The notes: generated by a model not told the origin, from the sequence alone. A DNA stretch of 64,000 nt from Paroedura picta (GCF_049243985.1 NC_135377.1:68148145-68212144); one strand, 5' to 3'. Counted from the stretch's first letter, positions 21,025 to 31,999 are shown. A program made the numbers and translations.

Positions 21025-21248
21025 GAAAAAATTTTTCACAGTCAGAGTAGTTCAGCAGTCAGAGTAGTTCAGCAGTGGAATAGGCTGCCTAAGGAGGTGG
21101 TGAGCTCCCCCTCATTGGCAGTCTTCAAGCAAAGGTTAGATACACACTTTTCTTGGATGCTTTAGGATGCTTAGGGCTAATCCTGCGTTGAGCAGGGGGT
21201 TGGACTAGATGGCCTGTATGGACCCTTCCAACTCTATGATTCTATGAT
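21025..21248 (+). mobile_element. CR1/L2-like LINE 3' end
   Basis: Contains AATAGGCTGCCTAAGGAGG, GTGAGCTCCCCCTCATTGG, TTGGACTAGATGGCCTG and the terminal TCTATGATTCTATGAT. A 17-bp segment (CAGTCAGAGTAGTTCAG) is duplicated in tandem near its left end. Confidence 0.9.
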
Positions 21249-21317
21249 CAAGAGTACTGATAGGCATACCATCAGTTGGGACCTGAATAAAAAACATCTA
21301 AGAAAGGCCCTGTTAAA

Positions 21318-21740
21318 TCTGTGGGTTCAGGGGTGACACGAACCCTGAAAGAGATCTGAGCTCTTTATTGAGATCCCAGCGTGGTACAAGAAGAACTGAA
21401 CTTTACCAAACCGACGACCACCACTCCGCCGAAAAAAACCCATCTTATATACACAAACAAAAATAAACAATGGATCTTCCCACCAGTGCACACCATCGGT
21501 CAGTTTCGGTTTAAATTTACTGGATCTGGCAGATGGGATCCAGCCACACATTGGTCAATTACATTGTAAGCTACAATCCTGCCAAGGACCTCAAAACTCA
21601 ATCCTTTGCAGGTCTACAGACAGAATAAGTATGCAGCCTTCTTGAACCTTTGGGGCACCTGACCCACGATGGCAGGCACAACCCTAAAATGGCTGCCACA
21701 GGAGGCTGAAACTACAACAAAATGGCTGCCACACACACTG
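21318..21740 (-). mobile_element. Probable solo LTR (retroviral or LTR-retrotransposon fossil)
   Basis: On the minus strand this stretch has the order expected for an LTR: a TATATAAG box near 21450, a CTCAATAAAGAGCTC polyadenylation region near 21370, and an end ...CCTGAACCCACA near 21320. The outer (5') limit is less sure. No internal coding region is seen, so it looks like a solo LTR. Old, judging by the lack of a clear target duplication. Located in TBC1D7 intron 1. Confidence 0.5.
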
Positions 21741-21744
21741 AGGA

Positions 21745-22680
21745 AGCAGGGGAGAATGGATGTAATTTATGAAATACATTGGGAAAGAGGACTGAGAGAG
21801 AATAAAACCAATATGATAGTAGCAGCTGTCACTGAAACAATATTATTTTCATCTGTCAGATCTCCAGTGGCCAATCAGAAGCTCTGCTGGGCAACCCCTG
21901 CGTATAAATGTCTGTAGTTATTCTTTCCCTACCTAGAGACAATATCTCGAGTTAAACTGCAAATCTAAATCTACCATGATACAGTGTTTAGAAATTATTC
22001 ATGGAAAGTACTATATATTCAACCTTTCAACTTGATCATCCAATTAGCTTGGTAAAAATATCAACAAAAGGGAAGACAGGTTTCCGTATTTTACTACACA
22101 ATAGGAATATTAAAAGCTGTAATCATTTCCTTGCAGGAAATAAAAGCAGGGCCTTTTTGTAGGACATGACAGAAAAAGCATCTGATACAAGCATTTTGCT
22201 GAAAAGTCCCTCTAGAAAGCAAAACTTGAAGAGACTAGAAATTTTATATACCATGCAGCAAAAAATCAGCATGCTGTTTCATTAGCAGGAAGAAGACACG
22301 GCTATGATAGCAATTTAACCAGACTTGGGTAGAAGATGCTCTATTCCCTATGTAGTATTTGAATACAACTCAATGCAAAGAAACTGCACCGTTGATTTCC
22401 CAATGTCATAGATAAACCAGAAACGAAATCAAAAGGCCAAAATAATGAGTCACTCATCCACTCTTATTAATGGATCTGGTTGGGTTTGTATTACTTTGTA
22501 CACATTATGATATTTTGTTAATTATCATGAAACTATCTATTTGTAGATTTTGGAGTGGCAATCATTGAGGAAGAATCAGAAAATGGGAGAAATGTACCTG
22601 GGAGCCTGTTCTGATTGCCAAGAAGTTGACAATAATCTGTTTCAGAGAAAAACAAAAAAGCCCTCTAGTATTAACTAACA
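21745..22680. other. TBC1D7 intron 1, AT-rich
   Basis: About 900 bp of AT-rich intron without a recognised element or open frame of note. Confidence 0.5.
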
Positions 22681-22682
22681 AA

Positions 22683-22732
22683 TATATAATGGCATATAAT
22701 GGCATATAATGGCATAACAAATATATAAAGGC
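22683..22732. repeat. ATATAATGGC short tandem repeat
   Basis: Three to four copies of ATATAATGGC, flanked by AACAAATATATAA on both sides. Confidence 0.9.
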
Positions 22733-22943
22733 ATACATTTGTTCCTACTTCCTCAGAAATGTAACATTCACTATTTAAATTTGTCTACTTGGACAGTTAA
22801 CAAATGTCCAAATGCTTCAACTAGATTTTAGCTAATGCTAACATTAAAACTGTAATATAAATAATTATCAGTTACAATCCTGTAAAGAATTGCTCCATTC
22901 TGAATCCACTGAGATTAACTGTGCAATCCTAAAAATCCTATCC

Positions 22944-23390
22944 AGAGAGTAAGAAGAGTTCATTTTTATACCCCACTTTTCTCTGTGAGAACAGCTCTAA
23001 CAGGACTGTGACTAGGCCAAGGTCACCCAGCTGGCTGCATGTGGAGGAGTGGGAATGAAACCTGGAGCCAGTTTGGTGTACTGGTTAGGAGTGCGGACTT
23101 CTAATCTGGCATGCCGGGTTCGATTCTGCGCTCCCCCACATGCAGCCAGCTGGGTGACCTTGGGCTCGCCATGGCACTGATAAAACTGTTCTGACCGGGC
23201 AGTGATATCAGGGCTCTCTCAGCCTCACCCACCCCACAGGGTGTCTGTTGTGGGGAGAGGAATGGGAAGGCGACTGTAAGCCGCTTTGAGCCTCCTTCGG
23301 GTAGGGGAAAGCGGCATATAAGAACCAACTCTTCTTCTTCTTCTTCTTTCCAGACTAGAAGCTGCCACTCTTAACCACTACACCATTGAG
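22944..23390 (-). repeat. Sauria SINE interrupted by a second SINE
   Basis: Reverse copy in two parts, 22944-23063 (tail to GGGAATGAAACCTGG) and 23351-23390 (CCAGACTAGAAG ... TTAACCACTACACCA). Joined, they make the normal head order; the gap is filled by the plus-strand SINE below. Confidence 0.88.
23064..23350 (+). repeat. Young Sauria SINE nested in the older one
   Basis: Full head (AGCCAGTTTGGTGTACTGG) to a (CTT)n tail. It carries the extra block TGGCACTGATAAAACTGTTC and is nearly identical to the copy at 28931-29205, so both are recent. Confidence 0.95.
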
Positions 23391-23509
23391 TAGCAGTGTT
23401 GGTCTGAAGTAGCACATTAACTCACTGTTTTGGCAGGGAGTTATCATCTGGCTGTATGTGGATGCTGTGACACCGTTTACTAATGTAACAAGATTAACTT
23501 TTGCTTTTA

Positions 23510-23632
23510 TATTCCTACTGTTATGATGGTCAGTTCTTAGTCCGACGAAGAGTGCTTGCACTTGAAAGCTCACACCTTGAATAAATCTTTGTTGGTCGTA
23601 AAGGTGCTACTGGACTCTGATTTTACCACTGA
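23510..23632 (+). repeat. Interspersed repeat tail ('AATAAATCTTTGTTGGTC' family)
   Basis: Shows CGAAGAGTGCTTGCACTTG, AAAGCTCACACCTTGAATAA, TTGTTGGTC and AAAGGTGCTACTGGACTC, a tail found at least seven times here. Full members continue to CTGCTTCAGACCAACACGGC (53218-53340). I cannot assign it to a class. Confidence 0.7.
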
Positions 23633-24004
23633 ATAAAATAAGCTTAGCCTGGAGTAAGATCTTGCTCTCCTCACTGATCAGCACAAAATCATTTAGCTTG
23701 TGTTTGTCTGGGATTTTTTCAATTAACTAGTCAGCATCAGTCACCTGCTAAAAGACGGAGAAGCTACTGTTCATAAAGTGTGAGGAGGTCACGAGAACAT
23801 CGGGGCATCAGCAAATGAGAAAGAGGTGGAACAATGATGAGGTACAGGCCAGCAAACAGCAACAAAATGTTTTTGTGTGGTTCATTGAAAAGAACAGTCC
23901 AAGTTCAGACTGCAACTATCATAGACCAGGGTTGAGTGAGTGACATGGGGGGGGGGACTTAAGTAATGGGGCCCAAAGGATATCTAAACTGGAATGAGGG
24001 TTAA

Positions 24005-24153
24005 GCAGGAAGCAGGAGGGACCTCAGTGGGGTGCAGTACTACACAGTCCCCCCTCCCGAGCCTCCTTTTTCTCCAGGGGAACTGATCTCTGTAGTCTGG
24101 AGGCCAGCTGCAATTCCAGAAGAACCCCAGGCCCCACCGGGAGGCTGGCATCC
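24005..24153. mobile_element. Inverted-repeat element, GGTTGCCA family (left of the CpG island)
   Basis: Carries the family's TCTCCAGGGGAACTGATCTC, CTGTAGTCTGGAGGCC and CACCGGGAGGCTGGCATCC. Left part degraded. Confidence 0.65.
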
Positions 24154-24251
24154 TTTACAGTACAAGCTTCCCTAAACTATGCCGTACCACCATCAAATAC
24201 AGGAATAGGTGCCAGCCCCCCCCCTCCTTCCAGGCCACGAGCGGGGGGGGG

Positions 24252-24440
24252 GTTACCAAACCCAGGCTGGGAAGCCCCTGGAGATTTGGGGGTGACGCCT
24301 GGGACGACAGGGACTTCATTGGAACACAAGACCACAGAGGCCACCCTCCAGAGCATCCTTTTTGTCCAGGAGGGCTTATCTGTGTAGTCGGGAGACTACA
24401 ATTCCAGGGGATCCCCAGGCGCCACCGGGTGGCTGGCATG
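24252..24440. mobile_element. Inverted-repeat element, GGTTGCCA family (left edge of the CpG island)
   Basis: GAAGCCCCTGGAGATTTGGG, CCACCCTCCAGAGCATCC, GTCCAGGAGGGCTTATCTG and CACCGGGTGGCTGGCATGCC give the family order. Its end lies about 30 bp from the CpG-rich promoter region. Confidence 0.75.
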
Positions 24441-24469
24441 CCCGTGCAGCAGGAATAAAATGTGCAGTA

Positions 24470-25015
24470 TTCTACAGGCCCCGCGCAGATTTCCTCTTCT
24501 TTGTATTGCTGCTGCTGCCCGTTCGGAACGAGGAGGAGAAGGAGGAGAGGCAGGGGCGCCAGCGGCCGAGGGCGCCGGGAGATGCGCAAGGCAGAGCCGG
24601 GGAAGGGGCTGGCCGGGGGCGGCGCGGAAGCGGTCGGGGAGCAGCTCCTCTGCAGGCGGCCGCGCAAAACAGACCTCGTGGGTTCCGGCCAAGGTCTCCT
24701 CGGCGGGGAAGCAGCAGGGACTCCGCACGAGCAAGCCACCTCCTCCAGGCCCGGCCGCGCAGCCGCCGGCCCGCCCAGCCAGGGGGTGGGAAGGGAGGAA
24801 GCCGCCGCCGCCGCCGCCGCCGCCTCTTGGAAGGCCCTAGAGCCCGGCCGTCCGGAATGCTGCTTCGCCCGCCTTGCAAGCGCGATGCCTTCGCTCCGAC
24901 CGCCGGGCAGCGCCAGCCTTGCGTTAGCGTGGCCAGCCTCCCGGCGGCGGCTGGAGAACTCCTGGGATCAGCTCCCCGGGAGAGAACGGCTCCTTTGGAG
25001 GGAGGGCCGTGGCTT
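24470..25015 (-). promoter_or_regulatory. TBC1D7: CpG island, likely TBC1D7 promoter and non-coding exon 1
   Basis: About 550 bp of very GC-rich, CpG-dense DNA, unlike everything around it, with a (GCC)n run at about 24800-24825. It lies 3.6 kb upstream of the first coding exon, which itself begins at a splice acceptor, so an upstream non-coding exon is required. Long frames cross it on both strands, as expected for GC-rich DNA; I do not take them as genes. The exact transcription start and donor site cannot be chosen by eye. It might also fire leftward and rightward. Confidence 0.75.
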
Positions 25016-25020
25016 TATGC

Positions 25021-25276
25021 CTAGGGATGCCAGCCTCCAGGTCGGACCTGAGGATTCCCTGGAATTACAGCTCATCTCCAGAATGCAGTGATCAGTTCCT
25101 CTGGCGAAAAGGGATTACTTGGAGAGTGAGCTCTGATGAATTGCTCCCCACTGTCCTCCGCAGCGTCCAAATCTCCAGGCATTTCCCAACCTGGATCTGG
25201 CAACTCCAGTTATGCCCCACTGCAGTCCCTCCTCTAGCTCCCTCTAGCCTTTCTCAGCCCAACGCTGGCAACCCTA
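25021..25276. mobile_element. Inverted-repeat element, GGTTGCCA family (right edge of the CpG island)
   Basis: Starts CTAGGGATGCCAGCCTCCAG and ends ACGCTGGCAACCCTAG, an inverted pair. The body (CATCTCCAGAATGCAGTGAT, CCCAACCTGGATCTGGCAAC) matches other copies. Confidence 0.8.
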
Positions 25277-25397
25277 GATTGCATGTCCACTCAAAAGTAA
25301 GCCCCACTGAGTTCTGAGGCATCATTTAGTCCCTAAAAGCCAGAGATTTGTGGCATTCCTTTAAAAAACTGGTTTTTGGACCAGAAGAAGCAGTAGT

Positions 25398-25622
25398 GTT
25401 GGGTTTTATACCTTGTTTCACTACCCAAAGGAGTCTCAAAGAGGCTCACAATCACCTTCCCTTTCCCCACAACAGACACCTTGTTAGGTGGGGTGGGGAA
25501 AGTTCTGAGAGAACTGTGACTGAACCCAGGTCAAACAGTTGGCTGCATGTAGAGGAGTGGGGAATCAAACTCAACTCTCCAGATTAGAAGCTGCTGTTCT
25601 TAACCACTACACCACACTGGCT
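25398..25622 (-). repeat. Sauria SINE
   Basis: Reverse copy: GTTTTATACC, GGAGTCTCAAAGAGGCTCAC, CCCCACAACAGACACCTTG, then the head TTAACCACTACACCACACTGG. Confidence 0.9.
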
Positions 25623-25644
25623 GTCCAAATAACTAGTCCAAGTG

Positions 25645-25860
25645 ACCTGAGTGGTTCCTGCTAGTCCTGTCTTTTCAGATCTTAGGGACCAAGCAGGGTT
25701 GCCCATGATTACTATTTTGATGGGAGACCACGAAGGAAGTCCAGGTTGCTACGTAGAGGCAGGAAACGGCAAACGACCTCTGGACGTCATTTGCCTTGAA
25801 AACCCTACAGGGTCACCATACATCAGCTGCAGCTTGAGGACACTTCCACCATGAAATGAA
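25645..25860 (+). repeat. 5S rRNA-derived SINE
   Basis: CAGATCTTAGGGACCAAGCAG and TTTTGATGGGAGACCACG match the 5S core; GAGGCAGGAAACGGCAAACG and CCTTGAAAACCCTACAGGG follow. Confidence 0.85.
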
Positions 25861-26235
25861 AAGAGGTCCCTTAAAACCTGGGCCCTGACGGAACTATTCA
25901 AAGTGGCAGTATTCCACCAAGCATATGGTTGAGGCCTGAACAAGCAAATAAAATAATATAGGCCTTAAAAACTCATCACAGAATACTGAATATATGGGAA
26001 AGTAGTAGGCATATCAGAACATTCAGGGTACTTATTGTTTTAATGTATTTCAAACTGATTTTAACATGCTGCAAGTTGCCCTCAAGCTTGGCTTCAGAGA
26101 GGGACAGTGTAAATGTAATAGTAAACAAACCTTTGCTATGGGTATGTCTCATTCAGATGCATGCAATATGAAATAAGAACAAAACAAAATGTAAATAATA
26201 TAAATACCTCAATATTTGCTTGAATAGTCAGGTTC

Positions 26236-26415
26236 TGAATCATCAGATCTCAGAACCTAAACAGGGTCAGCCTTGGTTAGTACTTGAATGGGAGACTGCC
26301 AAGTTAAGTCCGGGGTTGCTATGCAGAGGCAGGCAATCCAAAGACTGCCAGGGTCAGCCCTGCTGAGCTTTTGAGATCTCATGGGATGGGATTGCCTGGG
26401 CTATCCAGGTTAGGA
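26236..26415. repeat. Two 5S-derived SINE pieces in opposite orientation
   Basis: 26236-26345 is a plus copy (ACTTGAATGGGAGACTGCC, GCAGAGGCAGGCAATCC) that stops early. 26348-26415 is the head of a minus copy (CAGGGTCAGCCCTGCTGAGC ... GCCTGGGCTATCCAGGT). Confidence 0.75.
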
Positions 26416-26589
26416 CAGAACAGCACAGATGACATGGAACAAGAAAACAACAATCCTAAATAAATATACTGTGGTCAGTATTTACACTAGATTTAGGTAG
26501 CAGAATCTGACAGGTCATAATCTCAGGCGGTTGCCCTATCCAAAAACCATTCCCCACCTGATTCTGCTACCATTCTTGGTCAGCAGCAA

Positions 26590-26914
26590 TGCAAAAAGGT
26601 GACGTTCTTCACCCAAAGAGCAAAAAGTGGTGGCGGCTACAAGCATAGACAGCCTCAAGAGGGGATTGTATTGATATATGGAGCAGAGGTCCATCAGTGG
26701 CTATTAGCCACAAGGCATAGATGTTTGTCTGGGGCAGTGATGCTCTGTATTCTTGGTGCTTGAGTGGCAACAGTGCCAGGGTTTCTGGAATTCTGGCCGC
26801 ACTCGTAGGGCTCTTGATGGCACTTGGGTTTTGGCCACAGTGTGACTAAGAGTGTTGAACTATATGGGCCACTGGCCTGATCCAACTTGGTTTCTCTTAT
26901 GTTCTTATGAGATG
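26590..26914 (+). mobile_element. L2/CR1-like LINE 3' end
   Basis: Contains TTCTTCACCCAAAGAGC, TAGCCACAAGGCATAGATG and the end CCACTGGCCTGATCCAAC ... TCTTATGTTCTTATGAG. Confidence 0.75.
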
Positions 26915-26969
26915 GCTCATGCCAACTACATTCCACAGAGCTTACGGGCTCCTTTAACACCAACAAAGT

Positions 26970-27960
26970 TCCACTGTGATTTGGTGAATGCTTGAAGTAG
27001 GCCGTATTAAAGGAGGCTACTTTTGAGTAGGCATGGCTTCATTCAGACGCAAAGTACAATTTTATCTGAACAGACAAAAGGCAAAAGTATTAATGTTTTC
27101 AGCTATTACAGACATGTTTCAGTGTGACAGATTATTCATTTTTGCAGAGTACACATCTTTAAGAGTCTTGGCAGCAGTTTTATCCTGTTGGCAGTAGGTG
27201 GCAAACTTAGCCAAGTTTCTTCTTTATTAGAATACGTCAGTAGGTGGCTGTTTTCTCTTTGTGCCTTTAAAGAAACGAATTTTTGGGGGTTGCAACTTGC
27301 AAGATTCACAGGACAGGGTCCCAAGATCTGCTGTGGACACACTAAGAGATTCTGTACACCCAATGATTTTTAAAAAATATTTAGAGAAACATAAATTTCC
27401 TAGGCTGAATATAAAAAAGCACAGATTCTGCATAGATGCATAGGTTCCTGCACATTTTACTTGCAATGTTCCTCAGATCCTGTTGTCTCATACAACCCAG
27501 TCAACATCATACTCTTTAGGTGGCCCCAACACCTTTGGGCATATCAGCATTCTTTATGGTCTGCTGTTTCCACAATTCTATGAATCTAGGATTTAACAAA
27601 TGTAATGTGGATTAATATAAACAACTGTGAGCAACTGCCTATTTATTAGATGCATTATGTGATCATATAATGTATATAACACATAAGGTATATATCTGTC
27701 TATCTATCAGTCTATCTAGATCTTGAGATTTCTAGAAGCCTTCGTTATCATCCATAAATTCAGTTAAGTGGTAGAATTTTCTTTTTATTAATTCCAGAGG
27801 AGTAGCCACACATTTTCAGTTGTGGTCCGAGTTCTATGTCAGGCAGGGTGTTAACATCTCAGCAACATCGTGGTGTTTGTTTGCTTTTATTACCCCAATA
27901 TATGAGTATTTGTGCAATATCCAAGATTACATATTGTTTCTGGATGGGATCCTAGGTATT
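26970..27960. other. Intergenic DNA, no gene seen
   Basis: About 1 kb of AT-rich DNA between the two genes, with a short TATC-rich patch near 27695. Open frames are short and overlap on both strands. Confidence 0.5.
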
Positions 27961-27972
27961 TAGCATCTGTTC

Positions 27973-28239
27973 CAGGGGTCCCCAATGTGGGGTCAAATGT
28001 TTTAGAAAGTGTGTGGGGCTTCCAACCGAGCAAAGCTTCTAATTGGCCACTGGAGATTCAGTTGGCAGATATTTCTAAATGTTGCTTTAGTAGGAGTTGC
28101 CACTGCAGCACCAGGATCATCACTGTAACTGAAGGTAAGCTGTGGCAGCCATTTTGTATCTAGTTCTGCCATCTACAGCAGCCATTTTATGGCAGCAGCC
28201 ATTTTGAATGAAAATTACAAGGGTATCCAGGGAACCCTG
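27973..28239. mobile_element. hAT-like element (CAGGGGTCCCC ends)
   Basis: It starts CAGGGGTCCCCAATGTGGGG and ends CCAGGGAACCCTG. Flanks ATCTGTTC (27965-27972) and ATCTGTTT (28240-28247) match at 7 of 8. GGCAGCCATTTT motifs recur inside. Confidence 0.85.
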
Positions 28240-28512
28240 ATCTGTTTTAACATGCAGAAACTGAGTGGGTTAAGCTTTTCCATCACTGAGCATGCAAGCA
28301 GGACCTTTACTGCAAAACATAAATGTTAATGGAAATTAATTTCAAAGATCAGGACTGCAGGCTTAATATACAAATACATGTGATGGTGGGAGATCTGCCT
28401 AAAAGGCAGCTATGGAAAGATTCTGTAGGGATCAGGCCCATAGCACTGGCAAAGGTAGGTGCCCCCCCCCCATTATCCCAATAAATCTTTTTCCCTCGAG
28501 GATGCCTTTAGT

Positions 28513-28648
28513 CAGGGTTTCCCAGTCATGGTACTGAGATAACATATGGTACTGCAGCATGGAGGTTTTCCTAATAGTAGCTGGAGAGAGCACTCACCAG
28601 TGAAAGAAACATATAATAATGATAATGATAATGATAATAATGATGATG

Positions 28649-28691
<43 letters not shown>

Positions 28692-28899
28692 ATTATTTGG
28701 GCAGGTTGACCTGCCCTCTCCCAAAGTGGGAGGGGCCTGAAGGAGTGGGAAGGGGAGGGGTCCCATCCATTTAAACCTCTGCCACCTGAGGTTCCTCTCA
28801 CTTCCAGGGGGCATGGCCAGCTGACATCACTTCCCAGTACCTTGAAGCCTGAAAAATATTTCAGCGGTACCTCCATGGTCAAAAGGTTGAAAAAGGCTG
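28513..28899. mobile_element. hAT-like element with internal (TAA)n
   Basis: Reverse copy of the family at 511-790: starts CAGGGTTTCCCAGTCATGG and ends GGTTGAAAAAGGCTG. Flanks CCTTTAGT and CCTTTCGG match at 6 of 8. It holds a (TAATGA)n/(TAA)n run at about 28613-28690. Confidence 0.7.
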
Positions 28900-28930
28900 C
28901 CTTTCGGTGTATCAAGGGAGGAGGGGAAAA

Positions 28931-29205
28931 AGAAGAAGAAGAGTTGGTTCTTATATGCCGCTTTTCCCTACCCGAAGGAGGCTCAAAGCGGCTTACAGTC
29001 GCCTTCCCATTCCTCTCCCCACAACAGACACCCTGTGAGGGAGGTGAGGCTGAGAGAGTCCTGATATCACTGCTAGGTGAGAACAGTTTTATCAGTGCCG
29101 TGGCGAGCCCAAGGTCACCCAGCTGGTTGCATGTGGGGGGAGCGCAGAATCGAACCCGGCTTGCCAGATTAGAAGTCCGCACTCCTAACCACTACACCAA
29201 ACAAG
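28931..29205 (-). repeat. Young Sauria SINE
   Basis: Reverse copy with a (GAA)n end, TATATGCCGCTTTTCCC, ACCCGAAGGAGGCTCAAAGC and the extra block GAACAGTTTTATCAGTGCC. Nearly identical to 23064-23350. Confidence 0.95.
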
Positions 29206-29684
29206 ACACAGGACAAGTTCCCATCCTTTTTGGGCGTATTGTCAAACAGTGTCATGAGGGGGTACAGTTTAAACTCAATGTACTCCTTTCAGAATAACGC
29301 TTATTTCTAGCCAATGTTCTCCAGATAATTAGTTCTTAATCAGATCATTGGATGTAATTGCAGTGCCCTTTTAGTGGCTCTCTCTTGGATGAAACCGCCT
29401 CTTCCTCTGTTAATTTAGGGCATTTGTACTGGTCTACAGTCTATGTTTAATTTCGGGGAGTTTTTAATTTAAATGTTGGGTGTTTCACGATGCTAGAAGT
29501 GCTTTTTTGCATTCCCCACATTCAATTGAATTAGCAAGATATAAATGAACACCTATATAGGCTGGAATATCACTGTTCACACATAGATACAACCAACATC
29601 AGGAAGGTTCAAAGGTGCTTTTTGTGTCATGAGAGTCATGGAGATACCCTAGAGATACCCTGCAATGACATCACCTGACTAAAG

Positions 29685-29805
29685 ATATCAGTTTCCCTGG
29701 AGAAAACAGATGCTTTGGAGGGTGGATTCCATGACATTATATCCCACTGAAGTCCGCATTCCCCAATCTCCAGGAGTTTCCCAACTTGGATCTGTCAGCC
29801 CTATT
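29685..29805. mobile_element. Inverted-repeat element, GGTTGCCA family
   Basis: Body only: TCCCTGGAGAAAACAGATGC, TTTGGAGGGTGGATTCCATG, AATCTCCAGGAGTTTCCC. Confidence 0.6.
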
Positions 29806-30511
29806 CCCCACCCCAACCAGGGGCCACGGACGATTTGGCAACACTAGGAGGTTGTTTGAAAAGCTGAGAGAAAAAATGAGGTAATAAGTATTTGGGGAAC
29901 TTCTTTGTTACCTTTGCAGCAATTCTATCCATCTCCAATCTTCTCTTGGACCTCCTGGTATGCCCAACAAAAATCATCTCATCTCACTCTAAACAAATAT
30001 CCTAAGGATAACAATCAGCAGCCAATGATCAAAACTTGAATTTCCTAAATCTTTGATACCTAGAACATTTTTTTCTGCATTAATATTGTGCATACACAAA
30101 TATCAGCCCAAATGGGCAGACATTGAACCTCCAAATGTGATAGCCCATTCAATTTTTTGATTGATTTGTCACTCCTACCCCAACAATAGAGTCATACACA
30201 GGTGAGCAACAATTAGCATACCAACTCTACCCTTTAGTTGATACTTTGCTAGTCATTTCCTAAAAATAGTATGTTGTCCTTCACCACTATCTTTTGTCTT
30301 TCATTTAACCAGAGAAGGGATTCTTTGGTGTTTATATGGGAAGTAATAGCTCCTGACCTTGTGAAAACAAAAGAGATACACAGCTAGAGACCCAGAGCTT
30401 AGAGGTATAGGCAAAGTGGCAAGTTTCCAGTGACATGGTAAGAAGGAAATACTCAGCACTAGAAAGGGAATTAACAAATAACTCTGATGGTAGAACAAAG
30501 TATGAATCCAG

Positions 30512-31581
30512 GGTTGAGCCTGCACGGTGCTTTTTCTCCACTCCCAGCCCAAATAAATCCCTCCAGTCTTCACTGAATTTGATTTCCATTTTGATTTTGG
30601 GCGCTTTGAATTTTCCCTCTGCAACATGCATGATTGATCTGCAGTGACCCTACCTTTCCCACGCAATATCCAGGAGTGGATATAAGCATTGAAAAACTGC
30701 CACCAGTATAAGTGTAGATTTCTGGGTTTTGCCATTAACTTCCTGCTCCAAAGCAGGAAGTGTTTGAACTGACGCCCTGGCCAATCAGGGAACACTACGA
30801 CTTCCTGGTCCTCGGTTGCAAGGCTTCCCTCCCTGTTTTTAAGTGACTGTGCTCCAGAAGCCCACACTTCTCTCAGCAGAGATTTGCCTCGCTCTCTGAG
30901 AGGCTGCTGCTGGCTCAGGAGTCAAAAGAGAAGGAATAAAGTAGCGATCCCCAACCTGTGGGCTGCGGACCACATGTGGTCCTTCGACTAATTGGAAGTG
31001 GGCACCGAAGGACACCTTCTCCCCCCCCCCCCGGCCCTTTACTTCATCCCCCCCAGACCTTTACAACACACTTTGGGTGTCATTGTCTCCCATCACTCCC
31101 AGATGGGACTATCTCATTGCAGAGAAACAAGCTCAGGGTTCCCATTGATTTGTCATGAAAATAAAATGTTCCTTATGTTCATTGTTGTGGCGTGTCTGTA
31201 CCTTATTTTGAAGGGATGTTTAAACATTACCATAGCGATCAGAGAGCGTTAGGGCAGTGGTTGAGAGTAGAGGAGTAAACTACCACCCCCCACCGGGCCT
31301 CAGTAAAAGGCATTGAGTGGTCCCCGGTGATTAAAAGGTTGGGGACCACTGGAATAAAGCACTAACTCGACCCCCCCCCCCCCGCCGCAGGTTCAGGAAA
31401 GGTAGTTCAGCTTCATGACTACCAATCCTCTTCCCCCTCTGAGTTTCCCCAATCAGGTGCAGAAGGCTTTCTGTTCCAATTGGGGCGGGGAGGGGGAGAA
31501 AGACCCGGGTTCAAATTGATCTGAATTCAGCAAGATCGACAGCGGAGGAGTGGGGGGAAGTAAATGCAGAATCAGCCCAGT
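30512..31581. mobile_element. PIF/Harbinger-like non-autonomous element, split by a hAT
   Basis: The ends GGTTGAGCCTGC and GCAGAATCAGCC are inverted, with CAG on both sides, which fits the 3-bp CWG duplication of Harbinger elements. The body matches the copy at 36598-37190 along its length (TTTCCCTCTGCAACA, GAGATTTGCCTC, TTCAAATTGATCTG against TTCAAATCAGTCTG). It is about 650 bp without the hAT at 30942-31351. Confidence 0.7.
30942..31351. mobile_element. hAT-like element nested in the Harbinger-like copy
   Basis: TAGCGATCCCCAACCTG at the left and GGTTGGGGACCACTG at the right are inverted. The octamer GAATAAAG is repeated exactly at 30934-30941 and 31352-31359. The inner parts match 47536-47834 in reverse (GACCACATGTGGTCC, GGGATGTTTAAACATTACCA). 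Confidence 0.95.
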
Positions 31582-31970
31582 AACACCTTTAAGACCAACA
31601 ACATTTTATTCAAGGTGTAAGCTTTCATGTGCATGCACACTTCCTCAGACACAATGAAATGGGATCAGAAGTCCACATGTATTGGCAGAGGGTGGGCCAC
31701 AAAGTATTACACAGCATAATAAAGATGTTTAACAGAGACAAGGGCCTAACAGAAATAACAAGCTGAGTTTATCAGGTCATCATTTGGGTTTAACTCTGGA
31801 GGGGGGGAACATGGTCAAGGAAATAAAATTTCACGATTAGAGACTAATGGACAGCCTCATTCCCGATTGTGGAACAATGAGAGTAATTAACACCAGATTC
31901 AAACTTTGTCCTGCTGCTTCAGACCAACATGGCAACCCACCTGAATCTATCAACCCTGGTAGTAGCTCAT
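31582..31970 (-). repeat. Interspersed repeat of the 'TTGTTGGTC' family, longer copy
   Basis: Left part is the reversed tail (ACACCTTTAAGACCAACAAC, TTTATTCAAGGTGTAAGC, GCATGCACACTTCCTC). The right part holds TGCTGCTTCAGACCAACATG in plus orientation, so two pieces may face each other. Confidence 0.55.
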
Positions 31971-31999
31971 ATTTTAAGTCCAATTACTGTGGGTTTATG

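Noticed and set aside
24155-25091. Several 100-220-codon frames across the CpG island
   Set aside because: They overlap on both strands and in several frames, are rich in Arg/Gly/Pro/Ala as any GC-rich DNA would be, and lack conserved motifs.
30301-30867. 188-codon frame on the minus strand
   Set aside because: It lies largely in a non-autonomous Harbinger-like element and has no transposase or other domain.
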